64,000 bases of DNA from Rhodoferax sp. (GCF_013297935.1 NZ_JAAFIX010000012.1:25257-89256); one strand, 5' to 3'. Shown: positions 1-10,000, counted from the stretch's first letter. Program-made: numbers and translations. The notes: generated by a model not told the origin, from the sequence alone.

Positions 1-1
1 C

Positions 2-739
2 ACCATCACCACCGCCCTGCGCACGGCCGCCACTTCGGCCATGGCCGCCAAAGTGCTGGCCCGCCCTGAGAGCAGCACCATGGCCTTGATCGGCAACGGC
101 TCGCAAAGCGAGTTCCAGGCGATTGCTTTCATGACCCAGCTCGGCATCCGCACGCTGCGCGTGTTTGATGTGGACACCCGGGCGACCGACAAGCTGGTGG
201 CCAACCTGCGCAGCTACACCGAGTCCGGTGCCCTAACCATCGTGCGCTGTGCGTCTACCCGCGAGGCGGTGCGCGGCGCCGATATCGTGACCACGGTCAC
301 GGCCGACAAGACCAACGCGACCATCCTGAGCGCCGACATGATCGAGCCCGGCATGCACCTCAATGCGGTGGGCGGGGACTGCCCCGGCAAGACCGAGTTG
401 GAAGCGTCCATCTTGAACCACGCCAAGGTGTTCGTGGAGTTTGAGCCGCAAACCCGGGTGGAGGGCGAGTTGCAGCAAATGCCGGCAGACTTTGTCACGC
501 ATCCGCTGTGGCAAGTGCTGGCGGGCACCGCAGCTGGCCGCGACAGCGCGGAGCAAGTCACGCTGTTTGACTCGGTGGGCTTTGCCCTGGAGGACTTGTC
601 GGCCCTGCGCTATGTGCACGCCCTTTCTAAGAAGCTAGGGGTGGGCAGTACCGTGCAACTGGTGCCCGACCTGGCGGACCCTAAAGACCTGTTCGCCTGC
701 GCGACAGCAGCCCGCGCACCATTGCGCAAAGCAGCATGA
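2..739 (+). CDS. Ornithine cyclodeaminase, 3' part (5' end outside window)
   Basis: The reading frame is open from the window edge, so the N-terminus is missing. The visible protein carries a Rossmann NAD-binding stretch (LIGNGSQSEFQA) and the ornithine cyclodeaminase / mu-crystallin pattern (RTAATSA, later GMHLNAVGGDCPGKTEL). The family deaminates and cyclises L-ornithine to L-proline plus ammonia using bound NAD. The stop overlaps the next gene's ATG by 4 nt (ATGA), so it is translationally coupled to arginase. Together they would convert arginine to proline. Other family members (alanine dehydrogenase, lysine cyclodeaminase) are less likely given the arginase partner. Confidence 0.9.
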   Translation, partial: TITTALRTAATSAMAAKVLARPESSTMALIGNGSQSEFQAIAFMTQLGIRTLRVFDVDTRATDKLVANLRSYTESGALTIVRCASTREAVRGADIVTTVTADKTNATILSADMIEPGMHLNAVGGDCPGKTELEASILNHAKVFVEFEPQTRVEGELQQMPADFVTHPLWQVLAGTAAGRDSAEQVTLFDSVGFALEDLSALRYVHALSKKLGVGSTVQLVPDLADPKDLFACATAARAPLRKAA

Positions 740-1644
740 GCCAGCCGGTGCTACACATCGTCGGCGCAGCGGTGGGCGAGGGTGCCAGCGATGGCGGATG
801 CAAATGGGGCGCGTCCGCCTTGAAAGACCATGGCTTGCAGCGCGCCTTGGCGGCGAGCGGTCGCACGGTCACTTGGGGCGAGACGGTGAGCGCCCAGCCC
901 ATGCTGGCCACCAGCCGCTTGGGCGCGATTGAAGCGTTTTCGGCGCAACTGGCCGGCACCGTGGCGCAGGTTCTGCAGCAGGGCCAACAGCCTTTGGTGG
1001 TAGGTGGCGATCACTCCTGTGCCGTGGGCACCTGGAGTGCCGTGGCGGAGCATTTGCGCCCCCGGGGTTCGTTGGGCTTGATTTGGATTGATGCCCACCT
1101 CGACGCCCACACCCCCGACACGTCGGACAGCCAAGCCCCCCACGGAATGCCGGTGGCCGCGTTGCTCGGGCATGGCTCTGCCGGCATGACCGATGTGTTT
1201 GGCTGGCGCCACAAGCTGCAGCCCGCGCAGCTGGTCATCATCGGTGCCCGCAGTTATGAGCCGGCCGAGCAGACGCTGCTGGCCCGCCTAGGGGTGCGCG
1301 TGATGTACATGCCCGAGGTGCTGGAGCGGGGCTTTGCCGCCTGCTTTGCAGAGGCCCGGGAGCGGGTGCAAGCCGGCACAGCGGGCTGGGGCATCAGCTT
1401 CGACCTCGATGGCCTGGACCCGCGCGACGCGCCCGGCACCGGCACGCCGGTGGAGCAGGGCATACGCCTGGCCGATGTGCTGGAGGCTTTGGCGGGCTGC
1501 AGCCAAGACCCCCGCTTTGTGGCCATGGAGCTCACGGAATACAACCCATTGCGCGACTTCGGAGGGCAGACCGCGCAGGCGGCAACCGCTCTGCTATGCG
1601 CTGCACTCGCGCCCGTAGACGAGGCGCTGGAACTGGCCGCCTAG
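736..1644 (+). CDS. rocF: Arginase
   Basis: 302 aa, the normal arginase length. The Mn2+ ligands of the ureohydrolase fold are visible: H93 in GGDHS, D119/H121/D123 in IDAHLDAH, and D223/D225 in SFDLDGLDP. The DAPGTGTP motif follows D225. It hydrolyses L-arginine to ornithine and urea in the cytoplasm. It starts inside the stop of the ornithine cyclodeaminase gene (ATGA overlap), which makes a two-gene arginine-to-proline unit. Agmatinase and formiminoglutamase share the fold; the neighbour favours arginase. Confidence 0.9.
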   Translation: MSQPVLHIVGAAVGEGASDGGCKWGASALKDHGLQRALAASGRTVTWGETVSAQPMLATSRLGAIEAFSAQLAGTVAQVLQQGQQPLVVGGDHSCAVGTWSAVAEHLRPRGSLGLIWIDAHLDAHTPDTSDSQAPHGMPVAALLGHGSAGMTDVFGWRHKLQPAQLVIIGARSYEPAEQTLLARLGVRVMYMPEVLERGFAACFAEARERVQAGTAGWGISFDLDGLDPRDAPGTGTPVEQGIRLADVLEALAGCSQDPRFVAMELTEYNPLRDFGGQTAQAATALLCAALAPVDEALELAA

Positions 1645-1696
1645 CGCTGAACCGGCGTCGCTGCGCGGCACTGGGGCCAAGTAAACTCGGCAGCCT

Positions 1697-2791
1697 ATGC
1701 AAGTCGCGGCCCACCAACTCCAGAACCACCTGCAACGCGGGCTCAAAAGCCTGTACACCTTGCACGGTGACGAGCCACTGCTGCAGCAAGAGGCGCTGGA
1801 TGCCATCCGCGCCGTGGCCCGCACCCAGGGCTACACCGAGCGCACCTCCCACACGGTGGCAGGGGCCCATTTCGACTGGAGTGAGGTGCTGGCTGCCGGC
1901 GGCTCGCTCAGCTTATTTGCCGACAAGCAAATTGTGGAGATCCGCATTCCCAGCGGCAAACCTGGAAAAGACGGTAGCGTGGCCCTGCAACAGTTGGCCG
2001 AGGCCGCCCAGGGCAACGACTCTACGCTCACCATCGTCATGCTGCCGCGCCTGGACAAGATGACCAAGTCCGGCGCCTGGTTTTCAGCCCTAGAGAGCTA
2101 CGGCATTTCGCTGCAGGTGGACCCGGTCGAGCGCAGTGCTTTGCCGCAGTGGATCGCACAGCGGCTGGCTGCACAGGGTCAGCGGGTGCAGGGGGGGGAA
2201 GAGGGGCAACGCACCCTGCAGTTCTTTGCGGACCGCGTGGAAGGCAACCTGCTGGCCGCGCACCAGGAAATTCAAAAACTCGGCCTCCTCTACCCCGCCG
2301 ATGCCGGAGACGGGGTGCTGACGCAGGCTCAGGTCGAGAGCGCGGTACTCAATGTCGCTCGCTACGACGTATTCAAGCTCTCTGAGGCGGTGCTCGCCGG
2401 GCAAGCCGCGCGGGTGCAGCGCATGCTGGACGGCCTGCAGGCCGAGGGTGAAGCCGAGGTGCTGGTGCACTACACCTTGGCCGAAGACATCCGCGCCCTC
2501 AAGCGCGTCAAAGACGCCATGGGCCAGGGCCGCCCTCTGCCGATGGCCTTGCGCGAGAACCGCATCTGGGGTGCCAAAGAGCGCCTGTTTGAGCGGGTGC
2601 TGCCCAAATTGTCGGAGCGCACCTTGGCGGAGTTGCTGCAGTCCGCCCACGTGGTGGACGGCATTGTCAAAGGCCTGAAGCAGCCCGACTGGCCGGCCAG
2701 TGGCTGGCAGGCTTTGCGCCGGCTGGCCTTGCAGGTGTGCGCACTGTGTGCAGGTGGGCAAAGACCGGGCGGCGTAGTTGCCCGGCGCTAG
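1697..2791 (+). CDS. holA: DNA polymerase III subunit delta
   Basis: 364 aa, close to the usual 340-350. It has the clamp-loader delta pattern: an N-terminal 'LHGDEPLLQQEALDAIR' segment, a central 'FFADRVEGNLLAAHQEIQKL' helix region and a C-terminal collar domain containing 'LKQPDWPASGWQALRRL'. Delta is the wrench of the beta-clamp loader and opens the sliding clamp in the replisome. It begins 52 nt after arginase. In many Burkholderiales holA sits close to proA, as here. Confidence 0.93.
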   Translation: MQVAAHQLQNHLQRGLKSLYTLHGDEPLLQQEALDAIRAVARTQGYTERTSHTVAGAHFDWSEVLAAGGSLSLFADKQIVEIRIPSGKPGKDGSVALQQLAEAAQGNDSTLTIVMLPRLDKMTKSGAWFSALESYGISLQVDPVERSALPQWIAQRLAAQGQRVQGGEEGQRTLQFFADRVEGNLLAAHQEIQKLGLLYPADAGDGVLTQAQVESAVLNVARYDVFKLSEAVLAGQAARVQRMLDGLQAEGEAEVLVHYTLAEDIRALKRVKDAMGQGRPLPMALRENRIWGAKERLFERVLPKLSERTLAELLQSAHVVDGIVKGLKQPDWPASGWQALRRLALQVCALCAGGQRPGGVVARR

Positions 2792-2809
2792 AGGTTGGAG
2801 CAACCGAAC

Positions 2810-3250
2810 TTATTGCAGCTTTTCGAAAGCTGATGCCCCAATTTTTTTGGCGAGGGATTCGATGCCTTGCCAAGCATTCCGGTAATAGTCCTCAATTGAA
2901 AATTGCTTACTTCCTGCGACCACGGTTGCCTTGATTTCATCTTTCCCGGCAAAAGCACCTGCAAAGAAGCGCGCCCCGTCGCTCCGTTCGGCGTAATCTT
3001 TGATGGTTAAAACTGCCTCGGAGGCGTTAGAGACTCTGGCGCCCGCGCTAGCGGCTGCCGTGTTGTAGCCCTCTTGGATCAGTGATGGAACAGTTGGGCG
3101 AACCTGGCAAGCACCACAATCCAGAACAATCTTGAGGCTCGGTACTGTTGTGGCGGCGGCTGTGTTGGAGGAGGCCGGTTTGGGGCTGCTGGCGCAACCT
3201 CCCAAAGCAGCGAGGGAAATGCCTACAACAAGTGCTGAAAAACGCGCCAT
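2810..3250 (-). CDS. Putative lipoprotein of unknown function
   Basis: 146 aa. A type II signal peptide is clear: a basic start (MARFSALVV), a hydrophobic stretch and a lipobox LGGC ending at Cys19. The mature part begins with a Ser/Ala/Pro-rich linker, then 'LKIVLDCGACQVRP' with a CxxC pair, and ends 'WQGIESLAKKIGASAFEKLQ'. It resembles small outer-membrane lipoproteins, but I do not recognise a family. It is convergent with holA (18-nt gap). Base composition is visibly less GC-rich than its neighbours. Confidence 0.7.
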   Translation of the reverse strand: MARFSALVVGISLAALGGCASSPKPASSNTAAATTVPSLKIVLDCGACQVRPTVPSLIQEGYNTAAASAGARVSNASEAVLTIKDYAERSDGARFFAGAFAGKDEIKATVVAGSKQFSIEDYYRNAWQGIESLAKKIGASAFEKLQ

Positions 3251-3353
3251 GCTGTCGAGTCCATTGAGTTAAAGAGGCGCAATCTTAGGGGCTTCACTAC
3301 ACATCCACCATCCCCCAAACGGGGGATTCGAGTTGATCTGCAAAAATAGGATC

Positions 3354-3926
3354 ATGACTGCGTTTGAACAGACCAAGCACTTGGGTGAGCGCGACGGATT
3401 ACGTCACAACCAAATCCCTATCCGCTTGCACCTGGCGCTGGGTGACGCTTGGTTGTTGCTGGAGGCGCAGCAATGGAACGATCGCGGGTTTTGTTTTTTT
3501 CACGCGCAAGAATTACTGGACGGCCCCATTGCATTGAAGCGCAGCTTGCAACACTTTTCCGGCGAAATCGTGTGGTCCAGAGCATGCCAAGACAAAGCTC
3601 AAGTGATGGACATGCTGCTGAACGAGGCCATCCACCAGCAGGCTGAAAAAATCAACACCCAAGCCGAGACCCGCAAGCGCTTGCTGGGCTTGATGCGTGT
3701 GCCAGGAATGGTCGAAGCCAAGCGGCGGGTATTGGGTGCTTTGGGGAATGTACGGACTTCAGGGCAATGGGAGTCGCTGCTGCTGCAGCGGATGCAAGAA
3801 CCACTTTTTCAGTCGGGTGTGCGAGTTGAATCTGCAGCCTGGAACTCTGTGGTGACAGAGGCGTTGAAATTGGGCGTCGTCGTGCAAGATTTGGAACGCT
3901 GGTCAGGCGTATTGGGTGGCCGTTGA
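3354..3926 (+). CDS. Hypothetical protein with PilZ-like N-terminal half
   Basis: 190 aa from the ATG chosen here; a TTG 21 nt upstream in the same frame is an alternative. The N-terminus has an RDGLR segment (RxxxR, as in the c-di-GMP-binding PilZ arm), then 'WNDRGFCFF' and 'FSGEIVWSR', which resemble the NxSxxG strand and closing GxVxW strand of PilZ domains, but the central motif is degenerate. The C-terminal half is helical and charged with no recognised domain. A diguanylate cyclase lies two genes downstream. PilZ is an inference, not a firm call. Confidence 0.55.
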   Translation: MTAFEQTKHLGERDGLRHNQIPIRLHLALGDAWLLLEAQQWNDRGFCFFHAQELLDGPIALKRSLQHFSGEIVWSRACQDKAQVMDMLLNEAIHQQAEKINTQAETRKRLLGLMRVPGMVEAKRRVLGALGNVRTSGQWESLLLQRMQEPLFQSGVRVESAAWNSVVTEALKLGVVVQDLERWSGVLGGR

Positions 3927-3937
3927 GAGGCTCAGAA

Positions 3938-3957
3938 CCCGCCTCGGCGGGGCTATT
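3938..3957 (+). terminator. Probable intrinsic terminator
   Basis: CCCGCC, a 2-nt loop, then GGCGGG, followed by a short T-run (GCTATTTT). It sits 12 nt after the stop of the PilZ-like gene and before proA, so it would separate the two transcripts. The T-run is short, hence moderate confidence. Confidence 0.55.
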
Positions 3958-3981
3958 TTCCGGTTCTGCGAAAATCAGCGC

Positions 3982-5304
3982 ATGAACGCGTCCAACACCA
4001 CCGAATACACCCTGGCCCTCGGTTCTCAAGCAAAAGTGGCATCAGCCCAGATGGCGCGTGCGCCGGCAGCTATTAAAAACAGAGCGCTCCGGGCGCTGGC
4101 CCGCCTGCTGCGCGAAAACACCCAGGCCCTGCAGATCGACAACGCCAAGGACATCGAGCGCGCGGTGGCCAACGGACTCTCCGGCCCCATGGTGGACCGC
4201 CTCCAGCTCACCCCCAAGGTGCTCGAAACTTGCGCCGAAGGCTGCGAGCAGCTGGCGGCCATGGCCGATGTGATCGGCGAAATCATCGGCATGAAGCAGC
4301 AGCCCAGCGGCATCCGTGTGGGGCAGATGCGGGTGCCCATTGGCGTGTTCGGCATGATTTTCGAGAGCCGGCCCAATGTGACGATTGAGGCAGCCAGCCT
4401 GTCCATCAAAAGCGGCAACGCCTGCATTTTGCGCGGCGGTTCCGAGGCCATTGACTCCAACAAGGCACTGGCCAAGCTGGTGCAGCAGGCGCTCACCGAG
4501 GCCGGCCTGCCCGCCGACGCGGTGCAGCTGGTGCAAACCACCGACCGCGACGTGGTGGGCCAGCTGATCGCCATGCCCCAGTTTGTGGACGTGATCATTC
4601 CGCGAGGTGGCAAAGGGCTGATCGAGCGCATCAGCCGCGACGCCAAAGTACCCGTCATCAAGCACCTGGACGGCAATTGCCATACCTATGTGGACGACCC
4701 GTGCGACATCGCCATGGCGGTCAAGGTGGCGGACAACGCCAAAACCAACAAATACAGCCCCTGCAACGCCACCGAAGGCCTGCTGGTAGCGCGCGGAGTG
4801 GCCGCGCAGTTTCTGCCACTGATCGGCGCGGTGTATGCGGCTAAGGGCGTGGAGATGCGCTGCGACCCCGAAGCGCTGGCTATTTTGGAGTCAAATAGGC
4901 CTCTAGCCCTCGCAAATACTGCGCAGGCAGCTCCTGAAATAATAGCTAAGCTGGTGCCCGCCACTGAACAGGATTGGTACGAGGAGTACCTGGCCCCGAT
5001 CGTCAGCGTGAAGCTGGTGGACGGGGTGGACGAGGCGATTGCCCATATCAACCAGTATTCATCACACCACACCGACGCCATCCTGACCACCAACCACGTG
5101 CACGCCCAGAAGTTCCTGCGCGAGGTCGATTCGGCCAGTGTCATGGTCAACGCCAGCACCCGCTTTGCCGATGGCTTTGAATACGGCCTCGGCGCCGAAA
5201 TCGGCATCAGCACCGACAAGTTCCACGCCCGGGGCCCCGTGGGCATTGAGGGGCTGACCTCGCTGAAATATGTGGTGCTGGGGGAGGGCGAAGTGCGCAG
5301 TTGA
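3982..5304 (+). CDS. proA: Gamma-glutamyl phosphate reductase (with an in-frame inserted segment)
   Basis: 440 aa from the ATG at 3982; an upstream GTG would add residues unlike the family. It reduces gamma-glutamyl phosphate to glutamate semialdehyde in proline synthesis. The aldehyde-dehydrogenase fold is evident: '[12 protein letters not shown]', the catalytic-Cys region '[10 protein letters not shown]', and a C-terminus 'SHHTDAILT...[22 protein letters not shown]'. Residues about 301-323 ([11 protein letters not shown]... to ...EIIAK) coincide with a copy of the dispersed repeat (see repeats). They look absent from the homologues I remember, where 'EALAI' is followed almost directly by 'PATEQDW'. 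That explains why the protein is about 20 aa longer than usual. Confidence 0.96.
   Translation: MNASNTTEYTLALGSQAKVASAQMARAPAAIKNRALRALARLLRENTQALQIDNAKDIERAVANGLSGPMVDRLQLTPKVLETCAEGCEQLAAMADVIGEIIGMKQQPSGIRVGQMRVPIGVFGMIFESRPNVTIEAASLSIKSGNACILRGGSEAIDSNKALAKLVQQALTEAGLPADAVQLVQTTDRDVVGQLIAMPQFVDVIIPRGGKGLIERISRDAKVPVIKHLDGNCHTYVDDPCDIAMAVKVADNAKTNKYSPCNATEGLLVARGVAAQFLPLIGAVYAAKGVEMRCDPEALAILESNRPLALANTAQAAPEIIAKLVPATEQDWYEEYLAPIVSVKLVDGVDEAIAHINQYSSHHTDAILTTNHVHAQKFLREVDSASVMVNASTRFADGFEYGLGAEIGISTDKFHARGPVGIEGLTSLKYVVLGEGEVRS
4880..4948 (-). repeat. Dispersed ~50-bp repeat, copy inside proA
   Basis: Reverse-orientation copy. It holds the core blocks GGCCTCTAGCCCTCG, then TGCGCA, then CAGCT, then ATAGC. 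It lies wholly inside the proA reading frame and keeps it open. Other copies are at 10591, 17041, 21749, 34880, 42645, 43763 and 46688. Confidence 0.8.
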
Positions 5305-5460
5305 GTGCAGTACTGGACCCTTCACGGGATCTACTGACATACCCTAAACGTGGATTAATTCCTTGTTTTGATACTTTTCCCGGTGTAACTTAGGCGACGA
5401 GCAAGACGCTTAGACAAACTTGTGCCTGACGAGCGCAGTTGGAACCGGAAAGTTAAGAAC

Positions 5461-6498
5461 ATGAGCATCTCGCTTCTCTCCAAATTGGAGAAAATTACGG
5501 CTACCCGTGACTTCGCCGCCATTGAGCAGAGTTTGTTGCGGGCCATTGGCTCTACCGTCCATGTTGAAGACTTGTCCTTGTGGACGCTGGATGCGAACCA
5601 AGAGGTCACCAAAGCGCTTCATTACTACCGCCAAATCGAAGTGCTTGCCGGGAGCATGGGGCGAGATACCGAGCAGGTGGATACGGTCTACGCGAACATC
5701 GAAGTCCCCGCGGATGTTCGCAGTCTTGCGCAAACAGTGGTCTTGAGCCTCAAACCTGCCTCCCGCAGAACCGAATCCGGCGGCCTACAGATGTTTCCGC
5801 TGATGGGCTCCCAGGGACTGAGTGGCTTGATCAGCATGCGCTTGCGCCAGCCCATGGGTGAGCACGACCAGGGGCTCATCAACGGGATACTGCGGGTCTA
5901 CTCCAATTACCACGCGCTGCTCGACGAAAGTCAACGCGATCGGCTCACGGGGCTGTACAACCGGCATGCCATGGATTTGAACATTGACCGTATGTGGTCG
6001 GTGCTCGGGCGGGAGTCTGCGCAATCGGACGCCCGACGTAGCAGCGTGGTGCAGATGTACGGCTTGGCAGTGATCGATATCGATCACTTTAAAAAGGTCA
6101 ATGACCATCACGGCCACATCCTGGGGGATGAAATACTGCTCCTGGTCTCTCGCCTGATTTCAAGTTGCTTCCGGAAAAGCGATCCGGTCTACCGGTATGG
6201 CGGTGAAGAATTTCTGGTGGTGGCCGGAGCGGAGTCACCCCAAGCTATGCACACCCTGTTTGAGCGGGTACGCAGCAAGGTGGAGGGCCACCACTTTCCA
6301 CAAGTTGAAAGCGTGACGGTGAGCGTAGGTTACGCCATCATTGATCCGGCCCTCTCGCCATCAGAAAACATCGGACGTGCCGACAGAGCCCTCTATTGCG
6401 CCAAAGAAAGGGGGCGCAACCAAGTGCAGTCTTTCGGTGATTTGCTCAAACAGGGCTTGATCAGAGATATGCGGTATGGTTCCACCGAGCTCTTCTAG
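5461..6498 (+). CDS. Diguanylate cyclase with N-terminal sensory (GAF-like) region
   Basis: 345 aa from the ATG at 5461; an in-frame GTG at 5422 would add 13 residues. Residues about 1-155 form a soluble alpha/beta region that looks GAF-like, without membrane segments. The GGDEF domain follows: 'RLTGLYNRHAM', 'VIDIDHFKKVNDHHGH' and the active site GGEEF near residue 247. An RKSD motif five residues before GGEEF matches the RxxD inhibitory site, so product inhibition by c-di-GMP is expected. It should make c-di-GMP from two GTP. The signal sensed is unknown. Confidence 0.9.
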   Translation: MSISLLSKLEKITATRDFAAIEQSLLRAIGSTVHVEDLSLWTLDANQEVTKALHYYRQIEVLAGSMGRDTEQVDTVYANIEVPADVRSLAQTVVLSLKPASRRTESGGLQMFPLMGSQGLSGLISMRLRQPMGEHDQGLINGILRVYSNYHALLDESQRDRLTGLYNRHAMDLNIDRMWSVLGRESAQSDARRSSVVQMYGLAVIDIDHFKKVNDHHGHILGDEILLLVSRLISSCFRKSDPVYRYGGEEFLVVAGAESPQAMHTLFERVRSKVEGHHFPQVESVTVSVGYAIIDPALSPSENIGRADRALYCAKERGRNQVQSFGDLLKQGLIRDMRYGSTELF

Positions 6499-6588
6499 CC
6501 GGGGCGCTTGTAAAAACCTTTGTCATACCCATGTGTCGTGGCACTTCTAAAATAAAGCCCGACACCCCCCAAAGAAAGCCCCTAGAGC

Positions 6589-7875
6589 ATGGTCCCGCAT
6601 CTCATCACCGCCCTGACCGGCCCCATCAATGAACTCGAGCAGCGGATCCTGGATTCCATGCCCGCGATTGAGCGTTGGTTCCGCTTGGAGTGGATGGAGC
6701 ACACACCGCCGTTCTATACCGCCGTGGATGTGCGCAATGCCGGCTTCAAGCTCGCACCGGTAGACACCGACTTTTTCCCCGGGGGCTGGAACAACCTGAC
6801 CCCCGCCATGCTGCCCTTGGCGGTGCAAGCAGCTCAGGCGGCGATTGAGAAAATCTGCCCCGAAGCGCGCAACCTGTTGATCATTCCCGACAACAACCTG
6901 CGCAGCACCTATTACCTGATGAACCTGGCCCAATTGGGGCGCATTTTCAACATGGCCGGCTTGAATGTGCGCATCGGCTCCATCAGCGCGGACATCAAGA
7001 AAAGTACCAAAATCGATTTGCCCGATGGTGATTCCATCACGCTCGACCCCGTGGTACGCACCAAAGGGCGGCTCGGCGTCAAAGACTTTGATCCGTGCAC
7101 CATTCTGCTGAACAACGACTTGCGTGCCGGCGTGCCAGGAATTCTGGAAGACCTGCACGAGCAGTACCTGTTGCCGCCGCTGCACGCCAGCTGGTCGACC
7201 CGCCGCAAGAGCACCCACTTCCGTTGCTACGAAGAGGTGGCCAAGCGCTTCGGCAAACTCATCGGGGTGGACCATTGGCTGATGACACCCATGTTCGAGC
7301 CCTATGGCGTGGCGGACCTGCACAGCGCAGAGGGCATTGCGGCTCTGGTGAGCCGCATCGAGGGCATGCTGACCAAGGTCAAGAAGAAATACAAGGAATA
7401 CGGCATCAAGGAAAAGCCCTTTCTGGTCATCAAGGCCGACAACCGGACCAGCGGAAACACCATCTTCTCGGTGCGCGATACCAAAGATTTAGAGGCCAAA
7501 CTCCGCAAAATGGGCGCCGGTCTGGAGGCCGGACCCGACCCTCTGGAGCTCATTCTGCAAGAAGGTGTGCTCACCAATGAGCGCGTCAACGATGCTGTGG
7601 CCGAGCCCGTGGTCTACATGATGGACCGCTATGTAGTGGGCGGCTTCTACCGGATGCACGCCGAGCGCGGGGTGGATGAAAACCTCAGCGCGCCCGGCAC
7701 CAGCTACGTGCCACTCGCTTTCGCCGAGAGTACGCACTTACCTCAGCCGGGTGTGCGCCCCGGTGCCAGTGCACCCAACCGCTTCTATATGTACGGAGTG
7801 ATCGGTCGCCTGGCTATGCTGGCAGCGAGCTACGAGCTGGAAGCCACCGACCCCGACGCAGAGCGCTACGACTGA
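6589..7875 (+). CDS. gshA: Glutamate-cysteine ligase, proteobacterial type
   Basis: 428 aa, matching the beta-proteobacterial GshA family (unrelated in length to the E. coli type). Features seen include 'VDTDFFPGGWNNL', 'ARNLLIIPDNNLRSTYYL', 'PFLVIKADNRTSGNTIFSV' and a C-terminal 'PNRFYMYGVIGRLAMLAASYELE'. It performs the first, rate-limiting step of glutathione synthesis, ligating L-glutamate and L-cysteine with ATP. The second-step gene gshB lies about 3.4 kb downstream on the same strand, separated by kup and benE. Confidence 0.93.
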   Translation: MVPHLITALTGPINELEQRILDSMPAIERWFRLEWMEHTPPFYTAVDVRNAGFKLAPVDTDFFPGGWNNLTPAMLPLAVQAAQAAIEKICPEARNLLIIPDNNLRSTYYLMNLAQLGRIFNMAGLNVRIGSISADIKKSTKIDLPDGDSITLDPVVRTKGRLGVKDFDPCTILLNNDLRAGVPGILEDLHEQYLLPPLHASWSTRRKSTHFRCYEEVAKRFGKLIGVDHWLMTPMFEPYGVADLHSAEGIAALVSRIEGMLTKVKKKYKEYGIKEKPFLVIKADNRTSGNTIFSVRDTKDLEAKLRKMGAGLEAGPDPLELILQEGVLTNERVNDAVAEPVVYMMDRYVVGGFYRMHAERGVDENLSAPGTSYVPLAFAESTHLPQPGVRPGASAPNRFYMYGVIGRLAMLAASYELEATDPDAERYD

Positions 7876-8044
7876 GCTCCGTCAAGTCTCTCGGGGTGCT
7901 GGAGACTCCAAGTTGCTGCAGTGCAACACGGCGCGAAAAAGCCCTGGAAACGTGGCTTTGGCACTTGCCGGCCCGTTTACAAAGCGCAAAATAGCGTTCC
8001 CTTAAGGAACGGAACCCGGCGTCCATCGTAGGCTGGGGGTTTTT

Positions 8045-9913
8045 GTGTCAGCATCCAAATCGTCTCTCGCGGCACTCACGCTCGGTGCCATCGGCGTTGT
8101 ATACGGCGACATCGGCACCAGTGTGCTGTACGCACTGAAAGAGGTCTTCGGCTCCGGCCATGTCCCTTTCACTGAGGACAATGTCTACGGCATCCTCTCC
8201 ATCTTTTTCTGGACCCTGACGGTCATCGTCTCCATCAAATATGTGGTGTTGGTCCTGCGGGCCGACAACCACGGTGAAGGCGGACTGGTCGCCATGTTGG
8301 CACTGGCCTCGCAGTCGGTCAAAGACAAGCCGAAGCTGCGCCGGGTGCTGTTGATACTCGGCATCTTCGGAACCTGTTTGTTTTACGGCGATGGTGTGAT
8401 CACCCCGGCCATCTCGGTCTTGTCGGCTGTGGAAGGTCTGGAGGTGATTTCCCCCGGCTTTAAGCGCTTCGTGATTCCGCTCACGCTGGTGATTCTGTTT
8501 TGCCTGTTTGCGGTGCAAAAGCGCGGCACGGCGGGTATCGGTAAGTTCTTCGGTCCGATCACGGTAGTCTGGTTTATCACCATTGCCGTGCTGGGGGTGA
8601 GTCACATCATCGACCAACCGCGCATTTTGTGGGCCATCAGCCCGCATTACGCGCTCAGCTTCATGTGGAATAACCCGGGCACGACCTTCATCATCCTGGG
8701 TGCGGTGGTGCTGTGCGTGACCGGCGGCGAAGCGCTTTACGCAGACATGGGCCACTTCGGCAAACAGCCTATCCGTTTGGCATGGTTCTCCATCGTCATG
8801 CCTGCGCTGACGCTCAATTACTTCGGGCAAGGGGCCTTGTTGCTGGACCACCCGGAGGCCGTCAAAAACCCCTTCTACCTGATGGCGCCTGACTGGGCCT
8901 TGTTGCCCTTGGTGGGCCTAGCCACCATGGCGACCGTGATCGCCTCGCAAGCCTTGATTTCGGGTGCGTTCTCGGTCACCAAGCAGGTCATTCAGTTGGG
9001 CTACCTGCCCCGCCTGCAGGTCACGCACACCAGCGTGAAGGACACCGGCCAGATCTACCTGCCCTTCGTAAATTGGGGCTTGTTTGTGGCAATCGTCCTG
9101 GCGGTGGTGATGTTCAAGTCGTCCAGCAATCTGGCGGCCGCGTATGGCATTGCAGTGTGTACCGACATGCTGATCACCACCATCCTGACGTTTTATGTGG
9201 TGCGCTACAACTGGAAATACCCGTTGTGGCTGTGCGTGGGTGCAACCGGGTTTTTCTTTGTGGTGGACTTCGCGTTCTGGGCGTCCAACCTGTTGAAATT
9301 CTTTGAAGGTGGCTGGTTCCCGCTGGCCATCGGGGGCGCCATTTTTACGCTCATGATCACCTGGAAAGACGGGCGACGCCTGCTCAACGAGAAACTGCGG
9401 GCGGACTCGCTGGACCTGTCGAGCTTTTTGGAAGCGGTGTTTGTCAGCCCGCCCGCGCGGGTCGAGGGCACGGCCGTGTTTTTGACTGCCGACAAAGGCA
9501 GTGTGCCCAACGCGCTCTTGCACAACCTAAAGCACAACAAGGTGCTGCACGCGAACAATCTGTTTGTGACGGTCAAGAGCCATGAGGTGCCCTGGATCGG
9601 GCTGGACAAGCGCCTGCAGATCGAGGCGCTGGGCCACGACTGCTGGCAAGTCACCATTAACTACGGCTTTAAAAACGACCCGGATGTGCCTAAGGCTCTG
9701 GAGCAAATGCGGGGGCGGGGTTGCGCGCTCGACGCCATGACCACCAGCTACTTCTTGTCCCGCGACACCGTGGTGCCCACCTTGGGCGAGGGCATGGCCC
9801 CGTGGCGTGAGAAGCTGTTTGCCCAAATGCACCACAACGCCAGTGCAGCCGCGGATTTTCTGAATCTGCCCAACAACTCGGTGGTGGAGCTGGGCTCCAA
9901 AATTGAGATTTAG
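8045..9913 (+). CDS. kup: Potassium uptake protein Kup
   Basis: 622 aa, the full length of KUP/HAK transporters. It starts at GTG 8045, giving '[26 protein letters not shown]', whose GDIGTS block is diagnostic. '[19 protein letters not shown]' and '[13 protein letters not shown]' follow. About 12 hydrophobic segments occupy residues 1-460, and a cytoplasmic C-terminal domain occupies the rest. It imports K+ driven by protons across the inner membrane. A small hairpin (CGTTCC/GGAACG) lies in the 169-nt leader, but I see no recognised riboswitch. Confidence 0.95.
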   Translation: MSASKSSLAALTLGAIGVVYGDIGTSVLYALKEVFGSGHVPFTEDNVYGILSIFFWTLTVIVSIKYVVLVLRADNHGEGGLVAMLALASQSVKDKPKLRRVLLILGIFGTCLFYGDGVITPAISVLSAVEGLEVISPGFKRFVIPLTLVILFCLFAVQKRGTAGIGKFFGPITVVWFITIAVLGVSHIIDQPRILWAISPHYALSFMWNNPGTTFIILGAVVLCVTGGEALYADMGHFGKQPIRLAWFSIVMPALTLNYFGQGALLLDHPEAVKNPFYLMAPDWALLPLVGLATMATVIASQALISGAFSVTKQVIQLGYLPRLQVTHTSVKDTGQIYLPFVNWGLFVAIVLAVVMFKSSSNLAAAYGIAVCTDMLITTILTFYVVRYNWKYPLWLCVGATGFFFVVDFAFWASNLLKFFEGGWFPLAIGGAIFTLMITWKDGRRLLNEKLRADSLDLSSFLEAVFVSPPARVEGTAVFLTADKGSVPNALLHNLKHNKVLHANNLFVTVKSHEVPWIGLDKRLQIEALGHDCWQVTINYGFKNDPDVPKALEQMRGRGCALDAMTTSYFLSRDTVVPTLGEGMAPWREKLFAQMHHNASAAADFLNLPNNSVVELGSKIEI

Positions 9914-9920
9914 ATGTTTG

Positions 9921-10000
9921 TGCCCCCACGCTCCGCCGCGGTGCGGGTCGCTGCCCCCCGAGGGGGCTAACCCGCTTTGGGGCGGCCCGGCAGCGGGTTG
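9921..10000. repeat. REP-like GC-rich palindromic element
   Basis: It fills the gap between kup and benE. It contains GCCCCC-cga-GGGGGC (9953-9967) and a second stem AACCCGC (9969-9975) with GCGGGTT (9993-9999). From memory, this 'CCCCCACGCTCCGC ... CCCCCGAGGGGGC' arrangement recurs in intergenic regions of Comamonadaceae genomes. Only one copy is visible here. It may also act as a terminator or mRNA stabiliser for kup. Confidence 0.6.

Noticed and set aside
7876..8044. Possible riboswitch before kup
   Set aside because: Only a 6-bp hairpin is visible; no conserved K+ or c-di-AMP aptamer core.
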